64,000 nt of DNA, taken from contig JAKUCV010004273.1 in assembly GCA_028386065.3 (NCBI GenBank), positions 1,707 through 65,706 of the forward strand, in the 5' to 3' direction. Every line of letters begins with the position of its first letter. The first letter of the stretch is position 1. This DNA is from Turnera subulata. Lineage: Eukaryota > Streptophyta > Magnoliopsida > Malpighiales > Passifloraceae. The position numbers and the translations under genes are program-made. The notes beneath the pieces were generated by a model. That model ran no database searches. It worked only from the letters and a program-made list of their open reading frames with translations, and was not told the DNA's origin. Positions 10,749 to 22,375 of this stretch are shown here, piece by piece.

Positions 10749-11438
10749 ATGCCTGCTCCATCATCCATCTTCTTCGTCAAAGGTGCCAATCTAGGCAGAA
10801 GAAACCGGTTGGCCTACAACATGATCAACGAGCGTCCAGAGGAACTACTGAACGAGCTCGGCAGGATGCCACGTCTGGTCTTCGTCGACGAACTCTACTC
10901 CTCCAGATTCTTCGTCACTCCCATGGATGAGACGTTGTTCCTGGAGGATCAAGGCACCCTCAGGACCTCCTTCTACGGCTCGGCCAATTCCGTCATGTTT
11001 TTCATTTCTGAAAGACTTCAGGAGTTCAACCTAGAGTCCACTTGCCATTTCCTGGAGCAAGGTACCTACTACCAGCTCTCGATGACTGCCCAAAGCATGC
11101 CCAGAATGAATCGATTATCTCCAACTTGGCCAAAGGCCCGACTACTGGTGTGGAACTGCAGAGGAGTCGCTAGGCGTTCCCAGGAGTTCTCGCTTACCCT
11201 GAGGGACCTGAAGAACCAGTACAAGCCAAACATGGTCCTTCTCACGGAGACCCAGTGGTAGCCTGAAGACGATCACGGTCTCATCCCACATCGGTTCCCT
11301 CTAGCAAACCAGTTTGAGCAACCTGGCCAGAACAACACAGGCGGCATGTGGTTCTCGTGGAGCGACAGCATCACAGTCAACATCAACAATGACCCCAACA
11401 GCTTCAGGGTCAACATCGTTCCAAGGCGATAAATGTAT
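10749..11438 (+). pseudogene. LINE endonuclease fragment with a novel N-terminal extension
   Basis: From ATG at 10749 the frame runs 170 codons to TAG at 11259 and then stays open to 11438. Residues ~130-170 are the start of an L1-type APE endonuclease: LLVWNCRG (catalytic Asn) and MVLLTETQ (catalytic Glu). After the stop, GGMWFSWSDSITVN matches the next conserved block. The remaining endonuclease and all of the RT are missing. The ~125 residues ahead of the endonuclease match nothing I know. The fragment is antisense to the LTR element that contains it. Confidence 0.65.
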
Positions 11439-11691
11439 TTTTATTTTTTTTATAAAATATCAATGCAATATTTATGTTTGTAATGAAAATATTAGTATTA
11501 TTAATAATATTTATGTTTCCGCTTATTTATGGCATCAATTACCTCTTATGTGATTGTTCTGCGACAGCTGGCGTCCCTTGACTGGATCCATAATGCACTA
11601 ACTAAAATGATATAAAATACTAAACAAATGGAGCGAACTATGCAAACAACAACAACAAACACACAAGGACTGCCCAACAAGACCTAACGCC

Positions 11692-11704
11692 CGCTCTGCT
11701 ACCA
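11692..11704 (-). promoter_or_regulatory. Primer binding site
   Basis: TGGTAGCAGAGCG on the minus strand, three bases from the LTR end at 11708. It differs slightly from the usual plant initiator-Met tRNA complement TGGTATCAGAGC. Confidence 0.8.
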
Positions 11705-12297
11705 AAATGAAACGCCCCGACCCGTATTTACCGTACACAGTAAACACGTGCCGGAACTGTGACGACCCAACCAAACCAAGCCCAACATACAGTGTATACA
11801 ACAGAAACTCGGGATCAACAGCCCAAAATAAAAACATCAATAACATCATAATCGGCCCAATGGCCCAACAATAGCAATATAATGAACAGCGGAAGACTTA
11901 ATAACTCACAAAGACACTGTATGCGACACTGATGCAAACTATGGATCCGAGTCCTGTCCAAGGGATAACGCTGCAGCCTGTCTGGAATGCATCAAACCTG
12001 AACCACAAATAACTCAACCTACGGGATGAAAGCCCGCAGGTGAGGGGTGAGTCCGAAGTGCTCACAACTATGGATAGACGATCAATATGCAACACTATAA
12101 ATTACTCAAAGTCGAAAACAGGCTTAACAGCCAAAACACACCAATCCAATAGACAAGACTAAAACCAGTCCAAGACCAAAAAGACTCAAATAAAAATTCA
12201 GTTTCCAATTTTATCTTTCCGGGCCCCGTCACGGATAAGCTAGGGGTCAGACCTGGTTATCAACATATTCCGGGTGCGAGACCAAATCCAAGAGAAC

Positions 12298-12665
12298 CCA
12301 GGGATCGACTTCCAAAAAACAAGAACCCAAGGATAGACATCCCAAAAATAATGACGGGATAGACATCCCAAGCATAGACATGCTTATCACAAGTAACCCA
12401 GGTCAAGGCCACCACAAAATAGTCTTAAACCATCGAGTCGTACCACTACTTACCACGTGACAATTATATTGTCATCATTCAAAACCAAATCACAGGGATC
12501 AACATCCCTAACAAAAATATCGGGATAGATATCCCATCCAAAACCGAGGATCGACATCCTTATCACATTTCATTATTTATTTCATCACTCTTAATACCCA
12601 AAAGACACAGTGTTCGACATCCAAAAACAACCAGGACACTGGGATAAACATCCCGAACCAAACCA
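12298..12665. repeat. Second copy of the covarying hairpin cluster
   Basis: Same series of GGGATAGACATCCC-like units as 7083-7440, with independent substitutions in some arms. Confidence 0.8.
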
Positions 12666-12819
12666 CAGCAAATGCAACATCCAACAATGCAATAATCATC
12701 AAAACATAATAACCGAGTAATACAGGCACATATTGAAGGAAATCCATCCTCACCTTGGCCGATTACTCAACTCCGGAGACAATGACCGGTCCCAAGCCGG
12801 CTCCTCGGGAAACTGCCCG

Positions 12820-14010
12820 TCTAGGGGTGAGCAAGATGACCGAACTGACCGAAAAGACCGATGTTCGGACCGAAATATACACAATTCGGACATTGTCCGA
12901 ACCAAAATAAAAAATTTAGTTTGGTTCGGTCAGGACTGAATTAATATTTTGGTTTGGTTTGGACACCTTAAGAAAACTTTGGGCTGACCGAAAAACCAAT
13001 CGGTCTTTTTTCAAAAAAAAAAAAACAAAGCCCCCTAAATAAATTACACTAAGCATTTTATGTTTAAGAAAAGAAAAAAAATAAACGAAGATAGAATACC
13101 CCACTCCCCCAGTAAGTTGAAACCACCCCCCTAAAACCAATACGTAAAAACCTAATCCCAATTTCTCAATTTCTAATCCTAAACTCTCTCACTCTCAAAA
13201 GACTAAACTCTCTCCCCTTCAATTGGAACACGGTGGTGAAGTTCGAGCTGCAAGCGACGGTGGTGAAGATCGAGCTGCGAGCCTGTCAGCAGTCGAGCAC
13301 GGCTTCGTCGTCCCCTTCACGCCACCCACGAAACACCACCACCACCTCCACCGCCAGGGCCCCTTCCTCCCTTAATTTTTCCATCCTTAAAGTCATTTTT
13401 CTTCACCCTCCCTACACTCTTATTCTATTATCACTGACTAGTAAGCAACAGAATCACTTTTTGCTTCAAATAAAAACCAAACATAATTTTTGTAGTTTCT
13501 TCTCCAGTTGCTTACCACCCATAGATCTTCTTCTCCTGTAAACTTCTGTTATTCAAGTGTAAATGTATGCATAAACATGGGCTCTCAATGCATGTGATGC
13601 ATTAATATGTTTGGATTTTTTTTTCGTGATGTTGGGTTGTGATTATGTTGTTAGGTTGTTAATTGTTATTATCCTCCCCTGAAGACTAAAACCCAGGTTT
13701 TCTAACTCTTTTTTACACCTTTTGGACTGTAGAATTTATGAGTTTGGAGCTTCTCGTATTGAACCCACATAGATTTGACTATTATTTCAATCCGTTCCAG
13801 TTTGTTTATGTTTTTCATTTTTCTGCCTGTGGCTCTTTGTTATTTGGACATTTCGGACAAACATTGACCGGACCGAAATATTTCGGTCATTTCGGGTTCG
13901 GTCAATTTGGGTTCGAACATTGGTTCGAACACCTCATGAGAAGTTCGGTCAGACCGAAGACCGAACCGAATAAGGGATGTCCGAACCAAACTGACCGAAT
14001 GCTCTCCCCT
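12820..14010. mobile_element. Non-autonomous hAT-type transposon, 1191 bp
   Basis: An exact 8-bp duplication ACTGCCCG flanks it (12812-12819 and 14011-14018), and the empty site is visible in the sister LTR near 7596. The ends read TCTAGGGGTGAGC and, reversed, AGGGGAGAGC. Subterminal regions are packed with TTCGGTC and GACCGAA words. No transposase frame is recognisable; the middle has a promoter-like CT-rich stretch and a serine/threonine-rich short frame. Confidence 0.85.
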
Positions 14011-14351
14011 ACTGCCCGATATCCAAACCTATACGACAAAACAATACATACACATAAATGCACATAATCGGTATGCTATGATGCCAAAACTGCGAAATAA
14101 CCCCATCCTGGTTCATATCCTTTATTATCATCTTTTACCGAAAATATTATACCGTACGTATATCCGAATATAATTTCGGTACTGTACTTTAAATAATACT
14201 TTTCCCAAAATACAATCACCAAAATTTCCCAGAAAAATAATAACGTATTTATAATTTCAAGAAAATATATATAGTATATATTTTTTTCTAAATACATATA
14301 ATAATTTTTTCCAACACAAAATATAATTATCTTTAATTTTCAAAGTACACT

Positions 14352-14352
<1 letters not shown>

Positions 14353-14432
<80 letters not shown>
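14353..14432. repeat. CA/TA compound microsatellite
   Basis: CA repeats (about 14353-14389) run straight into TA repeats (14390-14432). The sister LTR has only the TA part, so this locus has expanded. Confidence 0.95.
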
Positions 14433-14434
<2 letters not shown>

Positions 14435-15206
14435 CACAACCATAATTTTCCAGGGAAAATAATATATATATTAAATTTCCAGGAATTATTTTCATGGTAT
14501 ATATATTTTTTCAATTAATATTAGTTTTTCTCCAAAACATAACTTAATTATTTATCAAAGTATATATATTTATATTATTCTCAAAATACCAGAATTAAAC
14601 TAGCCATAATTTTTTCAAAGTAAATATATATTTTTTTCTCAAAATTAAATACCAGAATATGAATATATATATATATATATATTAAATTAAACGAACTGGG
14701 CCATGAATAGTGCAGCCCAGACCAGGGCAGCAGGCCCGAACACAGGCCCACGCCCAGCCTGGCCCAACACCCATTCGGCCCAACCCACACATAAGCCCAC
14801 AATCCAAACCCAGAAGTTGTTCGCGACCTGACCAGAAGGAACGGGTCGAAGCGAACCCGGCCTCACCTTAGCGGGTTGCAGCGACAGCGACGCGACAGGG
14901 GCGACGAGCGCGAGGGAGAAGCTGGCGTGGGGTCGGCGAGGCTGAGACGACTCCTCCGGCGGTGGAAAACTGGGGCTGCAACGCCGGTGTTGTCGTCAGC
15001 GGCGTGGAGAGGGAGATCCGCGGGTTGCACGACGGGTCAACGGCAGCTAGCGGCGGAAAGGAGCGGGGAGGGCGGCGTTGAGAAGGCGACGGCGCGACGA
15101 ACCTAATGGTGGCGGTGGTGAATCGGGAAGCGACACCGGTCGTCTTCCCATGAACAGTGACCAGAGAGGTAAGGGTGACGGGACTGTTCATTTCTTCCGG
15201 GTTTTC

Positions 15207-15431
15207 TTTTTTTTTTTTCTATTTTCGTTATTTTTCTTTCTATTTTCTGTATTGTTTTTTTTTCTTTCTTTTTTTCTTCTTCTTCTACTCTGTTTTTTTT
15301 TCCGATTTTCTTTTTTTTCTTTTTCTTTCTTTTTTTTCTTTTTTTTTTTCTCTCTTTTTTTTCTCTCTTTTTTTTTTTCCTCTCCTTTCTTCCTCTCCTA
15401 TTCCTTTCTTCCTCTGCTTTCTTTTCCTTTT
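15207..15431. repeat. Long pyrimidine tract
   Basis: Counterpart of 8796-9003 with different T and C run lengths. Confidence 0.9.
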
Positions 15432-15939
15432 TATAAACCGTAGAAATGCTGTTACACCTGTGATTCCTTCAATAATGCAGCTTGTCTGCATTATGGAGCG
15501 AGTCCGGTCCGGACCAGAAAATAACTTATACACCCACTTGGTTATTTTCCGATGTGATTTTTCCGAAGATTCAGGGACCCGAAAAATACCAACTTAGGGC
15601 CGAAAAATCCACGGAAAAATCTCGAGCGTGGGAAAACCCTCGATTACGAAAAACAATGCCCGATTTACCTTGAATTAATTACCCAAGATTAATTCTTTCG
15701 GTAAATCACTGTAGAAAGACTTTTATAGTCCCAGTAAAAGTCCAAATTTTTACCCGGACTATTACATTTACTCCTGAATGTAGAAAATTATCGCAAAGAT
15801 ATCAATTTCTTTATAAACTCTCGTGGCGGAGACACACTGTCCGACCTTAGTCTTTATAATACAATGCGATTCAGTCGACCCGATATAGAAACAATCGGCC
15901 TAGGATTTGTCGCTTCAACAATATCTCTTCTACTTGCCA

Positions 15940-17216
15940 GAGGTTCGCTTAGCAAACGTGTAGCATTCTCCACATATTATCGAAGTATTATGATTAAGTT
16001 ATATTGTGAAATTATTGTGATTAAGTTTATTCCATAAGAGACTGTTTTAAATTTGATACGATTATATTAAAAATATAATAAGAAACTATATGTTATTCAT
16101 TATTTATGATAGTCATCTCACTAACATAAAAGTAATGCTAATTTATTATTTTAAGTACTTAGTAGGAATATTTCTATATATTCGCTTGATTATAATAAGA
16201 ATTACATGTAAACCATTGTTATTTGGTGGTTCGTCCAACAAAATAAAAGTAATATTAATTTATTATTTATAGTACTTAGTAAGAGTATTTCTATATATTC
16301 GCTCTATTACAATAAGAACTAAATTTCATTCATTGTTGTAAGAGGTTCGTTTAGCAAACGTATAGCATCCCCCACATATTTAGGGAGTATTATGATTAAG
16401 TTATATTAAAGAAGTATTTTGATTAAGCTTATTCCATAAGAGACTGTTTTAAATTTGATACGATTATATTAAAATTATAATAAGAAACTATATGTTGTAC
16501 ATTATTTATGACAGTCGTCTCACTAAAATAAGAATAATGCTAATTTATTATTTTTAATACTCTGTAGGATTGTTTCTACATATTCTCTTGATTATAATAA
16601 GAATTACATGTCAATTAACTAAATATTATTCATTGTTATCTAGTTCATTTCAACAAAATAAGAATAAAATATTAATTTATCATTATTAATATTAAGTAGA
16701 GCTATTTTTTTATTTGAGTTATTATTTTTATATATAATATATAAAAACTACATGTCATTCATTATTATATGACATGTCGTTTCAATTAAATAAGGTAAGA
16801 TATTAATTTTTTATTATTACTACTAAATAGGGTTATTTCTGTATTTTCGGCTGTTTCCCTGTCTTCGTACTTTTATATATAGTATAGATCTGTAGGATTG
16901 TTTCTAGATATTCTCTTGATTATAATAAGAATTACATATCAATTAACTAAATATTATTCATTGTTATCTAGTTCATTTCAACAAAATAAGAATAAAATAT
17001 TAATTTATCATTATTAATATCAAGTAGAGCTATTTTTTTATTTGAGTTAGTATTTTTATATATAGTATACAAAAACTACAAGGTCATTCATTATTGTATG
17101 ACATGTCGTTTCAATTAAGTAAGGTAAGATATTAATTTTTATTATTATTACTAAATAGGGTTATTTCTGTATTTTCGGCTGTTTCGCTGTCTTCGTGCTT
17201 TTATATATAGTATAGA
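15940..17216. repeat. Tandem repeats in the 5' part of the Helitron
   Basis: Two nested tandem duplications are visible. A block at about 15940-16210 recurs at about 16340-16612 (both start AGAGGTTCGYTTAGCAAACG). A second block at about 16562-16888 recurs at 16889-17216, and both copies end in the Helitron 5' terminus. Confidence 0.75.
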
Positions 17217-20133
17217 TATAGATTAATTAGTGATATTTCTTTATATTATATGCCAAAGGATGAGTTTCATTGGTTTAGAAGAGTGCTGTGATGAAATTGT
17301 TTACCAAAAAGAGAATAAACTATAAACCATTAGTATTAGACAAAGATATTTCAGTATCTTGTTTTGCTGGATTAGTTGGTATCTATATATATGTATAGAT
17401 ACCTAGACATAGAGAGATACCTTAGCCCTATTTATAACTCCCCTACCGTTGTTGTAGCAAACTCACAAGGAGAGGAGGATCCTAGTGGAGGCAACTCAAA
17501 GGTTGAGATAAGTTCTACGCCTGCTATCAACTAAGAGAGACTGCCTTTGAGTGCTAAAAAAGCATCCTCATCCCGTTCCATTCTATCAAACCAATTTTAT
17601 CCAGGAATGATACCGTACTACAAATATTTTGATGTTCTTGATTGTTATAGGCAGAAGTGTATGGAGGGATTGCTAGTTGCAGTCTAGTTTCTTGGATAAT
17701 ACATGCCTCTTTATATGTTTGTATTATATTGGACCAAAGTAGGATACCTATATCTTGCAATATATTTGAAATCATTGATTACTGATGCTTGTATTTTGGT
17801 AATGGGAAATGCATAATCAAGAAAGATATGTAAAAATGAATGTGAAATTACTTCGATTCCTCTCTATCCAAATCGACCATGGTACATGGTACAGCAGACG
17901 CAATCATCACCCAGAATGCACGACAGCCACTGCTAGGCGAAACAAAAAGGCCCGTTGCAGCAAGAAATCTTCCAGGTTTGCAGGCATGCACCAAACAATT
18001 CCCCACCATCTACAAATTCTAGCCACCTATACTATGTGACAAGAAATCATTTCACAGAAACTTTTGTCTCATTATGAATTACGATTTGTAGCAACCACTG
18101 TAGTCTAATACTATAAAATCAATGATGTGATTATCTGGTTCCTAGGAAAACCGTGTTCATGGCAATATAATTTTAACTCTTGTCATACAAGAAAACACGG
18201 GAAATTTTAATGTAGGGTAGCATTATGGAGAACACAAATATTCTTTAAGATTTAGAATGCAAAAGGTGAATGACAATTTTTGTTGTCATTAATTAACAAC
18301 ATTATTGGAAATCAGTTGACTGAAAGGAGAAAAATGTGAGGACTCTTCCGTGATTGTCATTTGGAGTAGTATTGTCATTTGGAGTAGTATGATTCCTCTC
18401 TACTGATTTCTGCCTCCGGTTCAACAATTGCAATTTTCCTCCTGTCTTATAACTGCAATTTTTCTCTATTCTTGCTGCAATCTTCCTCTGTCAAATAGGC
18501 ATTGAATATTTCTATTCACCTTTCAAGGTCATTAAAAAACATTTTGTTCCTCCTTTAACTATATCCGCTACGATAAAGCCTCAATCCCGCAGCAATGCGC
18601 GGGTAACTACCTAGTTATATTTCTATTTTATAGCTTCCAGTTGATGTATGTATATAAACCATGTTGTAGTTTAATAAAAGATCACTTGATTTATGTTCAA
18701 AACACTCTCCAGACCCCCTTTAATAAACACACAATGTTATGTTTTTACATATCTACAATATTGATGCTCCCAAGCGTTATACTCACTCTATCAAAAGTAC
18801 ACGAAGCTTGAATTCGAGGTGCACATAAGCACCACCCTTGTTCTTTCTTTTCTAAACATTTTACACTTTGTGTTACGGATAGCTTGGTTTCTCTGAAGTG
18901 TATCCTGGCATCTTAATTTGCGGTTTGAAGTTATAGGTGGCTTTAGTTGTACGATCATAATTTGGTGAAAAAGAATTTTGCAAAGGAATGCCTCCAACTC
19001 ATGGACAAAGTTATGAAACAGTAAAAAGAGTAAGACTAGCTGTCAGTGATTTGCTTATCATCAAAGCATTACTACCTGTATGGAAGAAAGTTGCCATCAA
19101 CGCAAGTGTCAGGTTCAAGAAAGATGCCATCAATGCATCCACTCAAGCCTTAGTCCAGGACTAATTGGATTTGGATACATGTTCCATTCAACTCCATCGT
19201 TTTGGTACCTTGAGGGCTTTTATTAGTGAACTCTCAACCGAGTGAAAAGAATTAGATACCTTGAAGTAGCCTTTGCTTTGACGACCAACATGGAGATATG
19301 TTACACAAAAGAATAAAGAGACCAATACTACTTTTCTCAATGAGTGGGTGGCGGGGCCAATTCCATCAGTGCATTTTTGTTGTAGCTAGTGACCAAGAAG
19401 ACATTTCCAAGGACAGGAAAAAAAGCAGCAGTGTGCGTTTTATCTGTCCAAAAAGGAAAAACAAAAAAAGCAGCAGCAGAAGAGAAGAACTAGCCATAAT
19501 TTTGTAGCAGCAAAGTTCCAAGTTCCCAGTTCAAGAAACCTTATCCTGGGGGTGCCTTGTGAATCCCAGTCTTCCCTACCGCATAGTTAAGCTATACTAC
19601 GGCAATTGTTTCTTTCTCTCTTTCTTTTTTGGTAAAAAATAAATTGTGGAAGTAGGTTTTTTGTTGCTCTTACACATATGTCTTTACAGATACACTTAAT
19701 TACTCCAAATTCTGGTAAAAACTTTAGGATATTCTTCATCTGACTACTATGATTGCATTCACCAATTATGGATGAATTATGATTACTTTGATTTCAGTAT
19801 GAGACAAGAAAATTTATGCTCATTGAAGATTAATTTATGATTGCATTCACCAATTATGGATGACTTATCTGTTTGTTTTTTTTTTTCTGAAGTAGACGAT
19901 TCCTTCATGAGCTTCATGGCTATCTACTGCGAAAGTATCTGATCTGAATTCATTTTCTATTTGCAGCAACTCTCTTCTATAGCAAACTTCCATTTCCAAT
20001 TCCATTTGCTTTGTGGACAGACATCAACTTGGTTCACTTGATGAGACACCAAGGTTTGTACTTCACAAACTTCTGGAACCTCAAATTTACCCAGCAAACA
20101 TAAATTACTTATGGATCTAATAATATAATAGTG
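17217..20133. other. No gene seen; repeats only
   Basis: AT-rich sequence without a credible ORF. It includes a 19-bp tandem duplication near 18356-18391 (around GTCATTTGGAGTAGTA), a Helitron 3' end at 18614, and a spaced direct repeat around TTGCATTCACCAATTATGG (near 19752 and 19842). The last few hundred bases may hold the promoter and leader of the NBS-LRR gene, but no specific site is supported. Confidence 0.5.
18586..18614 (+). mobile_element. Helitron 3' terminus
   Basis: CCCGCAGCAATGCGCGGG (18586-18603) forms a GC-rich hairpin, followed after 7 bases by CTAG (18611-18614) and a T. This hairpin-CTRR-T arrangement is the diagnostic Helitron 3' end. The matching 5' end upstream was not identified with confidence. 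Confidence 0.75.
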
Positions 20134-22170
20134 ATGCAGGAGGGGAAGAGAAAAACAAAAGCAAGCATGGCAGTAGTTCCAGACGCAGTGATTACCAAAA
20201 TAATTTCTGTTCTAGAGACTGAGGCTGCTTTGCTAGGTGGAGCAGCTGACGACCTTCAATATATCAAGCGCGAACTAGAAACCATGAGACCATTCTTGGA
20301 GGACAGCGACAGAAGGGGACCTCAAACCGAACGAGAGAAGAGTTGGGTCGCGGAAGTCAGGGATTTGGCCTACGATGTTGAAGACATCATTGACGAGTAC
20401 ATGTACTCTGTGAACAGGCGACGAGGTAGGAAGAAGATTATTCAAAATGCCATTGCCTTGCCGAAAGATTTATGGGCAAGACATGGCGTTGCCACCAGGA
20501 TCCGAAAGATAAAAAGTAGGATCAATGATGCATCGGAAAGGAGGCTACGCTATGGTACTGAGCGCATGGAAGGCAGCAGAAGCTCTCCAACTGATCACAG
20601 AGTGCTACTTGGGGAATCAGCTCTTTTCCTGAAAGATGATGATCTTGTAGGCTTCAAAGATGAGCATCAAATGCTGCTCAGATTGCTGACCACTGGAGAA
20701 CTGCAAAGAACAACCATTTCAGTGGTGGGGATGGGCGGGTCTGGGAAGGCCACTCTTGCTGCCAAGACCTACAATTGTGAAATTGTAAAGAGACATTTCG
20801 AATGTAGTGCTTGGATTACTGTCACCCAAACCTACTCCATTGAAGACATGTTTAAGAGCTTCATCCGACAATTTTACAAAGCAGCCAATGAAGCAGTTCC
20901 TCTAGATTTGACTACGATGAGCTTTAGAGAGCTTGTAGAGATGCTTGTGAACTACCTTGAAAGGAAGAGATATTTGGTCGTTTTGGATGATGTATGGGAT
21001 ACGGAGCTTTGGAATAAAATTAAAGTTGCACTCCCAAATAGCCGGCACGGTTGTCGGGTCATCATTACAACTCGGATGGATGACATAGCAGCAAAGTCTT
21101 TTGAAGTTGGTAGCAATATTCACCACATCAAAGCAATGGAAGATAATCAAGCTTGGACCTTATTTTGTATGAAAGCTTTCCCATGGAATGCACGAAGCTG
21201 TCCTCAAGGGCTTGAAGATTTGGCCAGAGATGTTGTTCAAAGGTGCCAAGGCCTTCCACTCGCAGTTGTGTCTTTGGGTGGTCTCTTTTCTACTAAACAT
21301 TCGGAGTTGGAATGGAAGACAACCTATAATAGCGTTAATTGGGAATTGAGCAATAACAGTATGCTTCAACCTATCAAAAGCATTTTGTTGCTGAGCTACA
21401 ATGATCTGCTTTACAGATTGAAGAATTGCTTTCTATGCTGTTGTTTGTTCCCTGAAGACTGTAAAATAAAGAGGGAAAGACTTGCTAGATTGTGAATGGC
21501 AGAGGGATTTATAGAGGATGTCAGGGGATTGACACCAGAAGAAACTGCTGATCAGTATCTTGTGGAATTAATTCGCCGAAGCTTGCTTCAAGTGGTAGAA
21601 GTCGACATTTATGGGCTACCAGGAAAATGCAAGATGCACGATATGCTGCGGGAGCTTGCTCTCTCAAAATCGGAGGAAGAGAAATTTTGTGCTTTATATG
21701 ATGAACGAATAGGAGCACGACGAGAAGAGGGTGCGATACGCCGTCTATCAGTCCAAGCAAGTCGGGCAGAGATTACACTGTGGGAGGGTATGACACAACT
21801 TCGGTCCTTTCTTTTCTTTGTGAGTGAAACTATTGATTCAGCTATGATTAATAAGTTGATATCTGATTTTAAACTCTTGAGGGTGTTAGACCTACAAGGT
21901 GCTCCTGTAGAAATGTTTCCTGATTACATCGTCACCTTGTTCAATCTGAGGTGCTTGAATCTGGAAGAAACTCGGGTAAAAAAATTGCCAGAATCCATTG
22001 GAAGATTGTACAATCTTGAAACTTTAAACCTTCGTCAGTGTCGGGTTGAGGCTCTTCCGAATGAAATTGTGAATCTTAAAAACCTGCGATACTTGGTATC
22101 GAGTCAACTGAAGGATGAAACGTATGCTGGCTTCAATTATATGATTGGAACACGGTTTCCTCCAAAATTG

Positions 22171-22373
22171 TGAAAGAACAGTATTCTAGGATGCCTGTAG
22201 TATGGCCATCCCTGTGTATTTATCATTGAGCTGTTCAACATTACAAAGAGATCTATATACAGACAACTACATATTTTGCTAAGTCAAGCTATACTAGGGA
22301 TAATACTGATATAGTGATAACAACATAATCTGATACAATGAGATAACAATGAGATAATCATTAGCTCTTATCA
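22171..22373 (-). repeat. 3' LTR of the Copia element
   Basis: 203 bp, nearly identical to 26651-26853. Confidence 0.95.
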
Positions 22374-22375
22374 GC

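Larger units (their letters stand above)
6491..15766 (-). mobile_element. Ty3-type LTR element without gag-pol (LARD-like)
   Basis: Both LTRs begin TGTAAC/TGTAAT and end TTTCA on the minus strand. A perfect 5-bp duplication TTTAC flanks the whole element (6486-6490 and 15767-15771). A tRNA-iMet-like primer site adjoins the right LTR (11692-11704), and a purine tract follows the pol-end-like sequence next to the left LTR (9341-9390). The interior is only about 2.4 kb and contains no gag, protease, RT or integrase. Its LTRs are very long (about 2.85 kb without the nested insertion). It would have moved only with enzymes supplied by a relative. Confidence 0.85.
11708..15766 (-). repeat. 5' LTR of the Ty3-type element, with nested hAT element
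   Basis: Matches 6491-9340 throughout, except for the insertion at 12820-14018 and microsatellite length changes. It starts TGAAACGCCCCGACCC and ends ATTACA on the plus strand. It holds its own hairpin cluster (12298-12665), GC-rich block and pyrimidine tract. Many substitutions separate the two LTRs, so insertion looks older than for SV2 or the Copia element. Confidence 0.85.
6027..17216 (-). mobile_element. Helitron (minus strand) interrupted by the LTR element 6491-15766
   Basis: On the minus strand a Helitron 5' terminus, TCTATACTATATATAAAAG, ends at 17216, and a duplicate ends at 16888. The 3' terminus is at 6027: a short GTGCATCGCAC hairpin followed by AAAAACTAG and then T, the expected CTRR end and target T. 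The LTR element at 6491 inserted between them with its own TTTAC duplication. Removing it leaves about 1.9 kb of AT-rich sequence with no Rep/helicase, so a non-autonomous Helitron. Joining the halves is inference from orientation and the intact TSD. Confidence 0.65.

Noticed and set aside
9430..11440. Endogenous plant pararetrovirus
   Set aside because: A TATA box, small ORF and poly(A)-like signal are suggestive, but no movement protein, coat, RT or tRNA primer site of that family is present; the only recognised domain is a LINE endonuclease.
13233..13541. Transposase or host gene in the hAT element
   Set aside because: The Ser/Thr-rich 102-codon frame lacks any hAT transposase or dimerisation motif.
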